NCBI RefSeq assembly: GCF_007565055.1
Contig: NC_044561.1
Span: forward strand, 26,382,114 to 26,446,113
Source of the DNA: Rhinopithecus roxellana
Taxonomy: Eukaryota; Chordata; Mammalia; Primates; Cercopithecidae
Length of the DNA stretch: 64,000 nucleotides
Direction: 5' to 3'
Part shown: positions 21,467 to 32,570 of the stretch, piece after piece
How positions within the stretch are numbered: the stretch's first letter is position 1
Layout: each line of letters starts with the position of its first letter
Notes under the pieces: model-generated
What the model was told of the DNA's origin: nothing
Databases searched by the model: none
What the model saw: only the letters and a program-made list of their open reading frames with translations
Position numbers and translations under genes: made by a program

Positions 21467-21537
21467 CCCTCCATTCACTCATTGATGGCTTCTTCAGTGC
21501 TTGCCCGACGGTTTTCTAGGCTCCAGGGGATAAACCA

Positions 21538-21757
21538 GTGTGTGCGTGTGTGTGTGCACGTGTGTGTGACCGTATGCCTGCGTGCACGGGTGAGTGACAG
21601 TATGTCTGCATGCATGGGTGCCAGTGTGTGTTGTATGTGTGTTTATGCCTGTGCAAATGCACACACGTGAGGGAATGTGTGTGACTACATGTATGTGTAT
21701 GTTTGTGAGTGTGCATGTACATACTTGTGTGTGTGTGTTATATATTGTGTGGGGGAG
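21538..21757 (+). repeat. Degenerate (TG)n tract, about 220 bp
   Basis: Alternating purine-pyrimidine sequence dominated by TG with CATG and CACG interruptions, such as GTGTGTGTGCACGTGTGTGTG. Such DNA can adopt Z-form. Cysteine/valine-rich and histidine/threonine-rich frames here are artefacts. Confidence 0.9.
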
Positions 21758-21950
21758 TAAAGGGGTTCAGATATTTTGGGGGAAAGACAGAGACCTGATG
21801 TTTATGGAAACCATGATCCAGAGAAGGGAAACTAATGGTAAAAACCTTTTTAAAAAAAATTTCAGCAAGCGAGAAAGATGAAAGTCCTACATGCTTACTT
21901 GTTAAAATTAGGAGACTACGGCAAATGTTTATAAATAGAGTAAGAATACA

Positions 21951-22258
21951 GCAGTGGCTCATGCCTGTAATCCCAGTGCTTTGGGAGGCCAAGATGGGTG
22001 GATCACTTGAGGTCAGGAGTTTGAGACCAGCCTGGCCAACGTGGTGAAACCCCGTCTCGACTAAAAATACAAAAATTAGCCAGGTGTGGTGGCGGGCACC
22101 TGTAATCCCAGCTACTCGAGAGGCTAAGGCAGGAGAGTTGCTTGAACCTGGGCAGTGGAAGTTGTAGTAACTTGAGATTGCACCACTATACTCCAGCCCG
22201 GATGACAGAGCGAGACTCAGTCTCAAAAATAAATAAATAAATAATAAATTAATTAAAG
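21951..22258 (+). mobile_element. Alu S, sense, slightly 5'-truncated
   Basis: The body starts at GCAGTGGCTCATGCC, missing the first dozen bases (GGCCGGGC...). It continues to CTCAGTCTC with an AAATAAATAAATAA tail. It is moderately diverged. Confidence 0.9.
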
Positions 22259-24955
22259 CAAAATGAAAAGTCCGTATGCAAACAACCAAATAAATGAGCA
22301 GAAGAACCCTAACTTATGAATATAGCCAGGCTTGTGTCTGCAGCATGGCCTGGCTCTGCCCTTGCGGTGAGAACCCTGTGAATCTGCGGGGTTGCCTGTA
22401 GCACATGGGTTTGGACTCTGTTCAAGCCTGGGCCCTAGCCCCTCCAACATCCTGTGGCTAGCTGTCAGAAGAGCCCAGCACAGGGCCCCTCTCCTACCCA
22501 GTGCTGGCCAGAGCTGGGGGAAGAGAGCAGAATAAGGCCCCTGCTGCTCAGAGCATCCCAGGGAAGAGGCTCTGGGCAGGGTCCTTTAAACTTCAAGAAT
22601 CAGAAATAGACTCACAGCCTCGCACCAGCTCCAGGGTACGAGGAGGAGGTGACAAAGGCACCAGAGCTGCGGGGTGCATCTGCCGCGTTCTCTTCCATAG
22701 TTCTTTCCAGGGACCTGCCCTGCTCACCCCCTTTCCTGAGGCATGAGAAGCTTGGAGGTTTCTCTGCATCTTGAATTGGGATGCAGACACAGACCTGTTG
22801 TGGCTGGGGTGTCTCTGAGGGCTCCGTCCTGGCTTGTCATGGCTGGGGCATCCCCAGGGGCTCTGTCCTGCCTTTAGAGGTCTAGTCCCCATTCCATTCC
22901 TGAGGTCCAAATCTCTGCAGGCCCTTGGCCTCCTGATGCACTTTGAAATCCACAGGTTCTGGTCCAACTTCCTCTACAGAGTCTTCCCCTGCCTCCAGCC
23001 TGGGGTCTCTGCCACACTGGATTCCAGATGAACTCATGGCCACCTGGTCCAACCCGGGGCTCTGGCTCCCTGCCCTTCTGGGCTCCACGTGTTCCTGCCC
23101 TGTGTCCCTCTCCAGCTCTGCCTTCTGGTCCAGGAGGCTAACCTGGCCACGTCACACTCTGCCACCCCCTCTGGGGTCTCGGGTGAGCCCATTTCCCACT
23201 GTGGATGTTGGGTTCGGGCCCTCAGGGCCTCCTCATGGCTCCGTCCTCCGTGCCTGCCATCACGACGGATGTTATTTTTGCCGAGTGCATCTGCAAATCA
23301 CATCTGTTAATTTTCTGTATTTGTTTATCCACAGTAAAAATCTGAATTAGTAGCTGTTCCACACTGCAGCTCACAAATAAACAGGAAAGAGGCAACTCAA
23401 CAGCCATCTTCAAAGAAAATGAGGCCCAACGTTACCAGGCAGGCGTGCAGCCAGGAGGAGCCCTGGAAAGAGGCGGAAGGAGGTCGGCTCAGGAGGACGG
23501 TCCTCAGACGGCGGCGCTGGAGAAGCCGTGGGCAGGGGGACTCACAGAAGCCCTGGTCCCATCCCGTGACTACCTGGCCTCACCGAAGAACAGGAGATCC
23601 CCAGAGACACAGCAGCCAAGCTCGGCTCAGCCCAGCTCAGCTCCTGCTATAGCCCGAGCTCTCCCCTGTGGCCAGTCTTCCTTTTCCTGCCATCGGTTCC
23701 TTCCCAGCCCATCAGGAGACAATCACGACACTCATAACCATGTAAGTGATGTTGCTTCAGGGCCTTCAGATTCCTGAGGAGGGAGGCGTTCCATCCTCTC
23801 CACGTATCCGGCACCCAGTAGGACCGCTGTGCAAAGTCTCGTAATGAGAAGGGCAGAGTCCTACAAGGCACCCTCTCCTTACAGTCCAGATGGGGCAGTC
23901 AGACCCTCAGTCCACCTCCACCTTAGTCCTGCAAGATGGCCAGCGTCACCCTCATTTTACAGATGGAGAAACTGAGCCTGGAGAAGAAAAGAGGGGTGTA
24001 TGTGCAGGGGTCAGACTCAGCCCAGAGGAGGGAGTCATGGAGAGATATGAGGCTGGAAGACAGGGCGGGGCCCGGGATGGGAAGGATGCCTTAGCCGGGT
24101 GATGTTGCTCCAAACGACACCTGCCAGGGTTTGGGGACATTTTTGGTGTTAGGACTTGGGGCAGCTGTGCTGCTGGGTGACTGGCATCCGGTAGGTGGAG
24201 GCAGGGATGATCTGAGCATCAGGACACCCAAAATGGCAGATGGTCCAGCCCCAAACGTCAGAAGTGCCAAGATGAGAAATCCTCCGTGCCCTGGCAGGAG
24301 GGCACACCGCGCCAGGGAGGCAGACGCCACCTCAAAGAGGCTGTCACCAGCCCCCAGTGACAAGGCCCCTCCCAGGCTGTGTGCTGCAGCTGAGCAGTGA
24401 AAGAACCTCTCAATGAAGGATCTTGCGTTTTCAGAGCTTAATCCAAAGCAGCCTTGTCATTCTGAGTAATGGTGACTGGGTATTTTTTTTCCTTTATTTT
24501 TCTTTTCTTAACTTCAGATGAATGTAACTGAAGGAAGCCATCACCCTTCTTTCTGGATACAGAGAGAAGCCCTTGAGGCTGGTGGGGACGGGGTCCAGAG
24601 CACAGCTGCGCTGTGGCCTCTCAGTGGCAGACAGGGAGGAAAAGGGTGTGGTGAGGGCTGGAGGGTGGGCAGAAGGCTGGGGACAGACCGCTGACCACCC
24701 CCTCTGCCCTCGGGAAAGGGAAAAGGCTCAGAGTCTTTTAACTTAACCTGCCTGATCCCCTGCAAGACAGGCACCCTCTACCCCACTTACCCCGCACACA
24801 GGCACAGAACTTCTTGGGCTTGAAGCTGCTTAATTCTCATGACAGCCTGCAGAGCGCTCTGATGGGATCCTTACCATCTCCCACCCCTCACATCAGAGCC
24901 TCCAGCCCATCTGTCTCTCCTCCTGGGAGGGGCCAGGACCATAGCCACCTAGTTC
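22259..24955. other. Unique GC-rich sequence with one MIR relic
   Basis: No supported gene. Frames of 110-135 codons (22593-22967 minus, 22943-23350 plus, 23445-23777 plus) lack domains and compete with frames in other phases. About 23945-24040 (CCCTCATTTTACAGATGGAGAAACTGAGCC) is an antisense MIR relic. Confidence 0.4.
23945..24040 (-). mobile_element. MIR relic, antisense
   Basis: CTCATTTTACAGATGGAGAAACTGAGCC is the antisense of the best-conserved 3' part of MIR. The remainder is decayed. Confidence 0.6.
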
Positions 24956-24983
24956 CCCACCCCCCCGCCCCCCCCCCCCCCCC
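24956..24983 (+). repeat. Poly-C run
   Basis: CCCCAC, six C, one G, then sixteen C up to 24983. Such runs are prone to length errors in both sequencing and replication, so the exact length here should be treated with care. Confidence 0.9.
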
Positions 24984-25929
24984 GGTTTGGTTTACGCAAT
25001 TGCCAGACCCCAAGGAGAGCCCTGGGTCCTACAGCGCCAGGCTGGGTGCATCAAGGCCCAGGGTCTCAGTGCCAAGGGAGGCCCTGTACCCGGTTCCAGC
25101 ACCAGCCTGGTCTCCGTGGTTGGGGCTGCACAGAGAATGAACTCTCTGAGTGCAGCCTCCCTCTAACCTCACTGGGTGAGGGGCTCAGGGAGTCAAGAGT
25201 GAACCACTGGGGACCAGGGGGCCAAGGGCCGTGTACCATGCAAGCACAGGGAGCTTAAACAGTGGCAAGAGACTGCCTCGTGGATCTGGAGGCCGGAGTT
25301 CTAGATCAAGGTGTGGGCAGGGCTGGTTCCTTCAGAGAAAGAACATGCCCCAGGCCTCTCCCTTGGTGCATAGAGTCTTCACATCCCCTCCCACTCCCTT
25401 CTTATCTGTGTCAAAATCACCTCTTCTTATAGGACACCTCCCTATTTGATCCGGTCCCTCTCTAATGACTCATCTTAACTCAACCACCTGTTCAATGACC
25501 CTCCCTCCAAGCCAGGTCCCAGTGGCAGGTATTGGAGCTCCTCATTCCAATGCCAGAATGCTGGGGGACAGTTGGAGGTGGAGCCAAAGGGTGGGACCCA
25601 GGGAGCAGGCAGGAAGGCCTGAGGATGAGTGGGGTTTGGAGAAAGAGGGGGTGGGTCAGGTGCCGGTCCAGCTGTGCCTGGCGGCAGGGGAGAAATGATC
25701 AGATGAGCGTGGTGGGGTGGAGGCCCTGGCAGGGCCCATGGTGGCTGAGCACAGCAGGGTTGGGGTGGCACTGAGGGCTGGTGGGCGCCCAAGAGTCCTG
25801 GGTGAGAGAGGTCCTGGGAGGATGGTCAGGGAGACCCAAGGCCAGCTCTGCTCCCTGTGGCCTGGCCCGGCCCTGGGAGTTGCTGCTTCACCAGGGAAGT
25901 TGTCAGAGGAAGCGTTTCCTGACAGCCAC
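24984..25929. other. Unique GC-rich sequence, nothing assigned
   Basis: No supported gene or named repeat. Frames up to 105 codons (25475-25792, minus, proline-rich) are expected at this GC content. Confidence 0.4.
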
Positions 25930-26175
25930 TGAGAAGACCTGTGCTGGTAATGATGCCATTAGGGATCCAAACTTATACTATTTGTGTATGTGTTGAATAG
26001 CAGTCATTGAATTACCAGATTGTAATATTATATCTGGCCCCTGCAGAGACCCTATTATCCATTACATAAACAAATAGCACAGACTCATTAAGTTATTAAT
26101 ATCTTACGGAGGCACAATCTCCCTGTTTACATCTTTGAACAGATTTATGAATAACACAACCATAAATCACCCTGG
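25930..26175. other. Candidate conserved non-coding element
   Basis: A sharply AT-rich block in GC-rich surroundings. It has AATTACCAGATTGTAATATT, TCATTAAGTTATTAATATC and TTATGAATAACACAACC, with no stop-free frame and no known repeat. It passes directly into a CpG-dense 60 bp at 26175-26235 (GGGCGCGCTGGG, CAGCGTCCGCGG). The pattern suits a distal enhancer but is only inferred. Confidence 0.38.
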
Positions 26176-26580
26176 AACTGGGCGCGCTGGGAAATGGGGA
26201 GGGCGCTTCCAGCGTCCGCGGACCCTGGCCGCCTTCCCACTCTCCGGGAAGAAACCCTTCACTCAAGTTCACATTCTCCACCAGTTTTCTGCCCGAGCTG
26301 CGGATTCCCTCAAACTGCTTTTTCACTGTGACAGTTCAGAGGATGGCTCTGGTCTCTAGTTTCTGAGGATGTTGGGGCCATATCTAGTCAAACAGATCCG
26401 TGTGTCCCACCAACCAGTTCATTTGGTGGGTAGACATTTGTGGCCAAAGTGTGGAGTCGTGCACTTGAATCCTCTGCCAAAAAATTCAAACGCATGATTC
26501 TAGGAGCTCTTGAGAGGGTATGTGTGCAAGGGGCAGGGGAGGGCCTGAGCAAGAGAGGGAGGAGGGCAGGGATGCCCAGC

Positions 26581-26610
26581 GGGGAAGATGGGAAGGTGGG
26601 TGTCTGGGGG
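26581..26610 (+). other. Canonical G-quadruplex motif
   Basis: Four G-runs at 26581-26584, 26990-style spacing aside, lie at 26581-26584, 26590-26592, 26598-26600 and 26606-26610, with three loops of exactly five bases. This satisfies the G3+N1-7 rule. More G-runs precede it at 26529-26571. Confidence 0.7.
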
Positions 26611-26659
26611 TGCATTGAGAAGTGGAAAATGCCAGCTTGTGCTTTGTAGGTAAAAATTT

Positions 26660-26969
26660 TCTTTTTTTCTTTTCTATTATTATTATTATTATTTTTTTTT
26701 TTCTGAAACAGAGTTTTACTCTTGTTGCCCAGGCTGGAGTGCAATGGTGCGGTCTCGGCTCACCGCAACCTCCGCCTCCCGGGTTCAAGCGATTCTCCTG
26801 CCTCAGCCTCCCGAGTAGCTGGGATTATAGGCATGTGCTACCACACCCAGCTAATTTTGTATTTTTAGTAGAGATGGGGTTTCTCCACGTTGGCCAGGCA
26901 TGTCTTGAACCCCCGACCTCAGGTGATCTGCCTGCCTCGGCCTCCCAAAGTGAGCCACTGTGCCTGGCC
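26660..26969 (-). mobile_element. Alu S, antisense, with internal deletion
   Basis: The T-rich tail includes a (TTA)n stretch at 26677-26692. The body is GC-rich and little diverged. About 17 bp are missing at 26951, where CCTCCCAAAG joins GTGAGCCACTG, removing GCTGGGATTACAGGC. A short ATTTTCT word flanks both ends as a weak target-site duplication. Confidence 0.9.
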
Positions 26970-28161
26970 TGAGATTTTCTGATGTAAGTATTATTCCAGA
27001 GTGAGTGTTTAATCCATCTAAATAGCAAATTTCCCCGAAGCTGTTGAATGGCCCATTTGCCCACAGACAGGAGGATCATAACCCGCTGCTACCTGGACAA
27101 GCCACACTTTGAGCGTCCCAATGTCCCTGAGATTGTGAGGCCTTGGAACTGGCAGCCTGGCCTAGGTATTTCAGGTGAGAGGGTCTCTCAGAGGTAACGC
27201 GCTTCCTTTCCAGAGGTGTTTGTTAGGGCCACGAGCGGTGGAGGACACTGTTCTCACTCAGAGACTGCTCCCCATCTTCTTGGGGTTCAGAGAATGACAT
27301 CAATCATCCTTTCCTTTGGTTTTCCTCTGTTATGGGTCTCCCGTCAGCACTGCTAACAGACGGCGCCCACACAGCGTTTGTGCCTGAGCCTTTCCACACA
27401 TTCTAAAGCTGACCCCGTTTGAATGGCCCTAACAGGAAAGTCCTTCCTGCTCAGTGAGGCCTCAGTTTACCTTGGGGGTCTCTTGGTATACAACTATCGA
27501 GTGCCAGGCCCAGCCTGAAAGAGCAGCGGAAGCCCTCGAGGAGGGGGACTTGGACAGTTCCCTGGCCGGCCCTTCCCAGCCAGACTCTCCTAGTTCTGTG
27601 CCTCAGGAAGGCGTCTCTCTGCCCACCAGCTCTCAGGTGGCTCACACTGGCTTCTCCTGTTCTCTGCCTGTTCCCCAGAAATGTGTCCATCGACTTCTCA
27701 AAGTCACATGGCCCAAGGGCCCCAGAGATGAGGGCTCAGACCCCAGCAGAGGTTCCTCCGCACCTGACGGCTTTCAGGTTCTCTTCTCCTTTGGGTTGCA
27801 AGGCCTTTGCCACCTGCCGCTCTCTCTTGTCCTCCGTCCTTCCCTCTTTCCAGCCCTCTTGCCTCCCTCCTGTTTCTCCCGAGAACTTTCATGCCTACCT
27901 TAAAGAACCAGATGCAGTCCTCCTGGTTTTCATTCAAAACTGACTCCAGCTTGAGGGTCTCTCCCTCCTTTTAATTTCCCTAAGCAAATGACCATCGAAA
28001 CAATCACTTCCCACCGTACGGAATCTCTCCTGCTAAGTTATTGTCACTGATGGAGGATTTCTCATGCAAACGGCTCATTTTTCTAGCCTTTGTGGGGTCT
28101 CTGGGAAATTTCTGACTTTTCATTAGCAACCTTCTGAAATGACAAGTGCCCCTGCATCACA
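26970..28161. other. Unique sequence, nothing assigned
   Basis: No supported gene. A 149-codon plus frame at 27454-27903 has no recognisable domain and overlaps 77-79-codon minus frames. It begins a 7.6-kb interval without any Alu (to 34576). Confidence 0.4.
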
Positions 28162-28269
28162 GTGTAGACAGCCGGGATGCGCAGCTAGATGGCTGTGTAG
28201 ACAGCCGGGATCCACAGCTAGATGGCTGTGTAGACAGCCGGAATGCACAACTAGATGGCTGTGTAGACA
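28162..28269 (+). repeat. 33-bp tandem repeat, 3.3 copies
   Basis: Units start at 28162, 28195 and 28228, followed by a 9-bp partial unit. The unit reads GTGTAGACAGCCGGGATGC then GCAGCTAGATGGCT. Units differ by one to four bases. As 33 is a multiple of three, each frame repeats in register. Confidence 0.93.
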
Positions 28270-28469
28270 CAGTCCTGAGATCACGGAAATTATCGAAGTT
28301 TTATTCCTCTTTCCTTGCATTCATGAAGAGAACATTCTTCAAAGATTAAAAAACAAAACAAAACAAAACAATGCATGGAATGAGAGCATTTTTCACATCT
28401 GAGACGCTGGCGTGGAATTTAAAGCATCAGGATCACGCAGGAAGCTGCCAGAGGGCCCTTTTCCACCTC

Positions 28470-28615
28470 ACACTGACTGAGCGCCACCGAGGGGATCTCA
28501 TCTATCACACTGCTTACGCACAGCAGCAATTTAATTACGCAAACCTGATCTAAGGCCTTAATTACATTTTTAAAAATGCGGCCTATTCTCTCTGGGAACA
28601 ACGGAGGCAGCTTTT
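28470..28615. other. Candidate conserved non-coding element
   Basis: Repeat-free, with GCAGCAATTTAATTACGCAA and GCCTTAATTACATTTTTAAA, two TTAATTA-type palindromic homeodomain sites within about 40 bp. GC-rich flanks and the absence of frames suit an enhancer core. Inference from motif content. Confidence 0.4.
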
Positions 28616-28799
28616 CCACCCCACTTCCTTCAGGAATTAGCTCATCTGTGGTGCGGGGCTTCTCTGGAGGCGTTGGAAATGCCGGTCTTGGTCACCGAGG
28701 GCCCTCCTAGGCCCTTCTGCACGTTCTCCTTATCTGGAAATCTCCGCGCCCCTGATTGGTGCCCAGAAACGCACACCTTTTGACAGGCACCCGCGAGTT

Positions 28800-28935
28800 G
28801 GAGACAGGAGCCCAGCAATCCTCGCTGTTTGTCAGTTTAATATCCTAAAACAAACAGCCCAAATCTCTGTCAACAGCCATTACGTGGAATCATAAATCCA
28901 ACTCATTACCCCGCATGACGGATTTGGGCCTGTTC
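28800..28935. other. Candidate conserved non-coding element
   Basis: An AT-rich repeat-free block with CAGTTTAATATCCTAAAAC, CCATTACGTGGAATCATAAA and CCAACTCATTACCCCGCATG. It lies 190 bp from the block at 28470-28615, so the two may be one element. Confidence 0.35.
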
Positions 28936-30360
28936 CACGTATTTGCCTTTCTCCCATTCAACCAATGCTCCTTTCTGGGGAATATGCTGATGGGGGCCAG
29001 GTAGCTGCAGCGTCTCATCTCCTCAGCAGCTCCTTCCAAAGCCCAGCTTCTCTCTGGAACAGGGAAGGCGGGGAGGTTTGGGTGAGAAGGAAGGGGGCGT
29101 GGCAGGCTGGTGGAATTACAGACGAGAGGCGCAGGGACACAGGGAACACAGGACTCTGCAGGCCTGGCTGCCCACTGCCTCTGTCCTCACAGGGCAGGTC
29201 AACAGGCCACACACCACGCCCCAGGCCGCTCATCCTGCTTCACAGGGCAGCCTGGCCGAGGCCACATGTGCCTTCCTGGTGCCTCTTCCCAGCAATGCAG
29301 CCGGAAAGCCTGCCTGGGATTCAACACCCTACAGGGCACCCGCATTCCACACCCGGAGTTCCCAGAGAGCGCCACTGCACGTGCTGGTCCCCTGGAGGTG
29401 GTGAGGGGTACGCCCGGCCCTTGTGTGCAGATTGAGGGCTGCAGGCCCTCTGTGTTCTTGAGGCTCGCTAGGTCCAGGGTGCTGGGAGCCCTCGGTCCCA
29501 GGACACACTGATTGTGGCCTCACTTCCTCCAAGCTGTGACGCGGGGTTTGGATCACTGTCCCGTGTTTAACAAGACCAACACGTCCTCCCCTCCCTGAGC
29601 CTCCAAGTATGCCAAATGGACTAGAAACTGACTCTCTCCAGACCAGGAGGGGCATCTCGGGGTGGACTTTTGGGGCCTTAGCATCCTCTGCTTTCCTCAT
29701 TTCTCCTGATCTCCTCTCAGGAATGGGGAGTTGGGGTGGGCCCCAGGCCGGGGATAGGAGAATGTGCATTTCTAGAAGGTTCCTGGGTCATGCTGACAGC
29801 TGGTCCAAGGATCCTCTCTGAGAGCCACTGGCTTAGAAGGTGACACCCCACAATCCTGGCTTTTCCTGTGACTCTCGGGCTCCAGGTCCTCAGGTCTGGC
29901 ATTTGCAAACTCTTCACGCTCTCTATAGAGAACGGCTCCTGCTCATGGAAACCCCACTTGCAAAGCCATTGTTTTGGTTGGAGATTGACAGAAATCCATT
30001 CTGCCTATCAATAGCGGCCTTTGTTCCCAGCCCTATTGACCCACTCTCTGCGGGTCTCAGGCATAGAAAACAGTCACTGCAGGGCCTGGCAGGGAGAGGG
30101 AGGACAAGCAGGGGTGTTTTGCCATGGCAAGGATAGAGCGTCTAAAATCCTCCTCCCGCCCACCCGCAAGGAGCAGAGTGGCCTCCTCACCAGGCGAGCC
30201 TAAACCTGTGGGCACCCTCCCCCTGTGGGCTGCTCGCATCCACTCATCTAGCCCATGCGCTTTTCCAGCAGGGCTTGTGGCCAAGCGCACCAGACCTCAG
30301 CAGCCTCTGCTCACATCCTTGCTTGTCCTCTTCATCGTCAGGCTGGGGACTTCACTCCCC
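28936..30360. other. Unique GC-rich sequence, nothing assigned
   Basis: No supported gene. Three mutually overlapping plus frames (28965-29435, 29078-29404, 29110-29511) and a 146-codon minus frame (29329-29769) share no recognisable domain. Confidence 0.4.
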
Positions 30361-30480
30361 TGTGCCTCAGTGCTCTGCTTCGCAGCTGGGTGTGCCTCAG
30401 TGCTCTGCTTTGCAGCTGGGTGTGCCTCAGTGCTCTGCTTTGCAACTGGGTGTGCCTCAGTGCTCTGCTTTGCAGCTGGG
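30361..30480 (+). repeat. 30-bp tandem repeat, four copies
   Basis: Exactly four 30-bp units: TGTGCCTCAGTGCTCTGCTT then YGCARCTGGG. Only two substitutions separate the four units, so the array is young or homogenised. As 30 is a multiple of three, every frame repeats every ten residues, which explains open frames on both strands (30124-30616 plus, 30297-30485 minus). Confidence 0.95.
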
Positions 30481-32542
30481 GTCACACGTCCCTCCCTTAC
30501 TGGACTGTAGTAAGGTTAAGGGACTCAGCACACACAGAGCTTTGGGACACTGCCTGGAAGGTCACACGTGCAATCCATCTGGCGTTATGAGAGTTCCGAA
30601 AAGTGCTCAGCGCTGAGGTGCAGACATGCACACGACACTGTGAACCCCACCCTTTGGAGATGGCCACAGGGTCCCAGGCCACATGCAGAGATGCTGGTGG
30701 CTGCCCGTGATGCCTCAGGGTAGGCAGTGGGATGATGTGAGACTGGGACTGAAGTCCCTCCATCTCCCTCCACCATGGGATGGGTTTCAGGCACACTGAC
30801 CTGTTTCTTAAGGGGGTTCTGGCTGGACAGCATGCCTGCCAAGAACTGGAAGCCAGAGGACCCACCATGGACAGATGGCCTCATGCTGGGCCTGCAGCAA
30901 GAGTTGGTTTGATGAAAGCAGCTGAGTTCTGAGGCTGCAGAGGGGGAGTCCCTGCTTGTCCCCAACTCTTGTTCTTGAGGGAGACTGCAGGGAAGGAATG
31001 ATTGTTCGATCTGCAGAGCAGAATCCCCTGGGTCTACACCACTTGCAGACCCACCCCAGGGGCAGGCAGCAGCACTCAGCCAGACCCTGTGCAGTGGGTG
31101 TACATGGAACAGGTGGGCCACCAGAAGGCCAGGGAGGCCCTGCCCAGGTGTGCTTGCTCAGGTGTGCCCTGCCCAGGTGTGCTCACTGCCTTGCAGTGGG
31201 ATACACAGCAGAGGGCAGCCCTTGGGAACACAAAGTGTGTAAGGAAGGTGGAATCTATCCAGCCCTGAGTTGATGTCTCTGCTGACCAGCAGAGCAGCCA
31301 GGATGGGTTCAATGTGCCATCTTCCTGGAGGTCCCTGATGAGGAGCCAGATGTCCCCCTTCCTGTGTTCCTGGGGACAGAGCATGTCAGGCATCCTGTCT
31401 ATGCTCTGCCTTCTCCATTGCTGGGTCAGAGGCTCTGCTGAGCTTTCTCTATTACAGCCCGGGCTTGGTCACAGGTCCAACGCCATCCTCATGACTCAAG
31501 GTCACGTTTCCTGGGGGTGAACTGCCACTGAGGACTCATCTGAAGGGTGGCTCTGACCCAGCCGAAGTGCAGCTGGAAGGACTTGGGAATCTCAGAGAAA
31601 TAGGGATGGACCTTCCTGTGCCCCTGCAACGGACCAAGGCCTCTGGCTGCTGCTCCCTGCTCCAGCCACTACAGGTCGAGCTTGCGACACAATGATGAAC
31701 AGGTTTCCACCCCGTTTGAGGTTGCACTTGCACGCCAACACGCTCCCCTGAACAGCCATTCTGAACCCATTCCGGCTACTCTGCTGGTCATCAGAGACAT
31801 CGACTCGGGGTGGACAGAGCCTAGAGTCAGGCTTCCAAGGATGAGCGTCTACAGGGCTTCTTGGGCCACCTGGTGAGCTAAGGGGACACTCAGATCAGGG
31901 CCATCCTCAGCCCTCCTGGGCACTTCCCAGGAGCCGGCCCAGGAACTGACCTCTCTGAACCCCCGACAGCCCGGGGCCGATGCGGAAGGAAACACACCCA
32001 GTGCCTCCCTCCCGTCTGGGTCCCTCTCGGCACGGCAGTATCTCCCCAGGACCCTCGGGGCCATCTCTGCCTCCTCAGCGGGCACTCCAGGCTGTCCACC
32101 ACTGGACCAGAACCAGGCTGTCAGCCCTACGTCCTCTGCTCTCCTGCTGGTCTGGTCCAAGCGGGTCTCTGGCCTGAGGCACATGTTTGGGGTGTTGGGG
32201 ATACGGTGACAGGATCTGAGCAAGCCTCAGTGACCCTGAGAGCTGCTTGGGGACCCACTTGGTCCTCAGCCCATGAGAGTGGATCTTGCCCTCCCCGATC
32301 CTGGAGGAGCAGCTGGGCTGGCAGAGTGCACATAGGAAGGCCTGGGCGCCCAGAAGAGCTGATCTCCTGTCCCTGCTGCGTGCAGCCTGTGGATGTCCAC
32401 GCCCAGCAAGCTCACCCTTGAGGCTCCTCTGGCCTGTGGAAGAGCTAGTCGCTGGGTGAAAGGAGGGAAGCCCATGGGCCCTGGTGGAGGGAACATTCAG
32501 GAAGCTGGAAAAAGTTCAGTCTGGCCGGGGCCGTCAGCTGGA
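30481..32542. other. Unique GC-rich sequence, nothing assigned
   Basis: No supported gene. The longest frame is 178 codons (30585-31121, minus). A minor local duplication of GCCCAGGTGTGCT-like words lies at about 31140-31185. Confidence 0.4.
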
Positions 32543-32570
32543 GGGGGTGGGCCTGTGGGTGGAACGGGGG
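32543..32570 (+). other. Canonical G-quadruplex motif
   Basis: G-runs at 32543-32547, 32549-32551, 32557-32559 and 32566-32570, with loops of 1, 5 and 6 bases. No promoter features are seen around it. Confidence 0.65.

Noticed and set aside
26175..26240. CpG island promoter
   Set aside because: The CpG-dense part is only about 60 bp, far below island length, with no TATA, initiator or first-exon evidence.
28162..28269. Possible CRISPR-like repeat-spacer array (also considered at 7765-7860 and 30361-30480)
   Set aside because: Units abut directly with no unique spacers, copy numbers are three to four, and the genome is a primate. They are ordinary tandem repeats.
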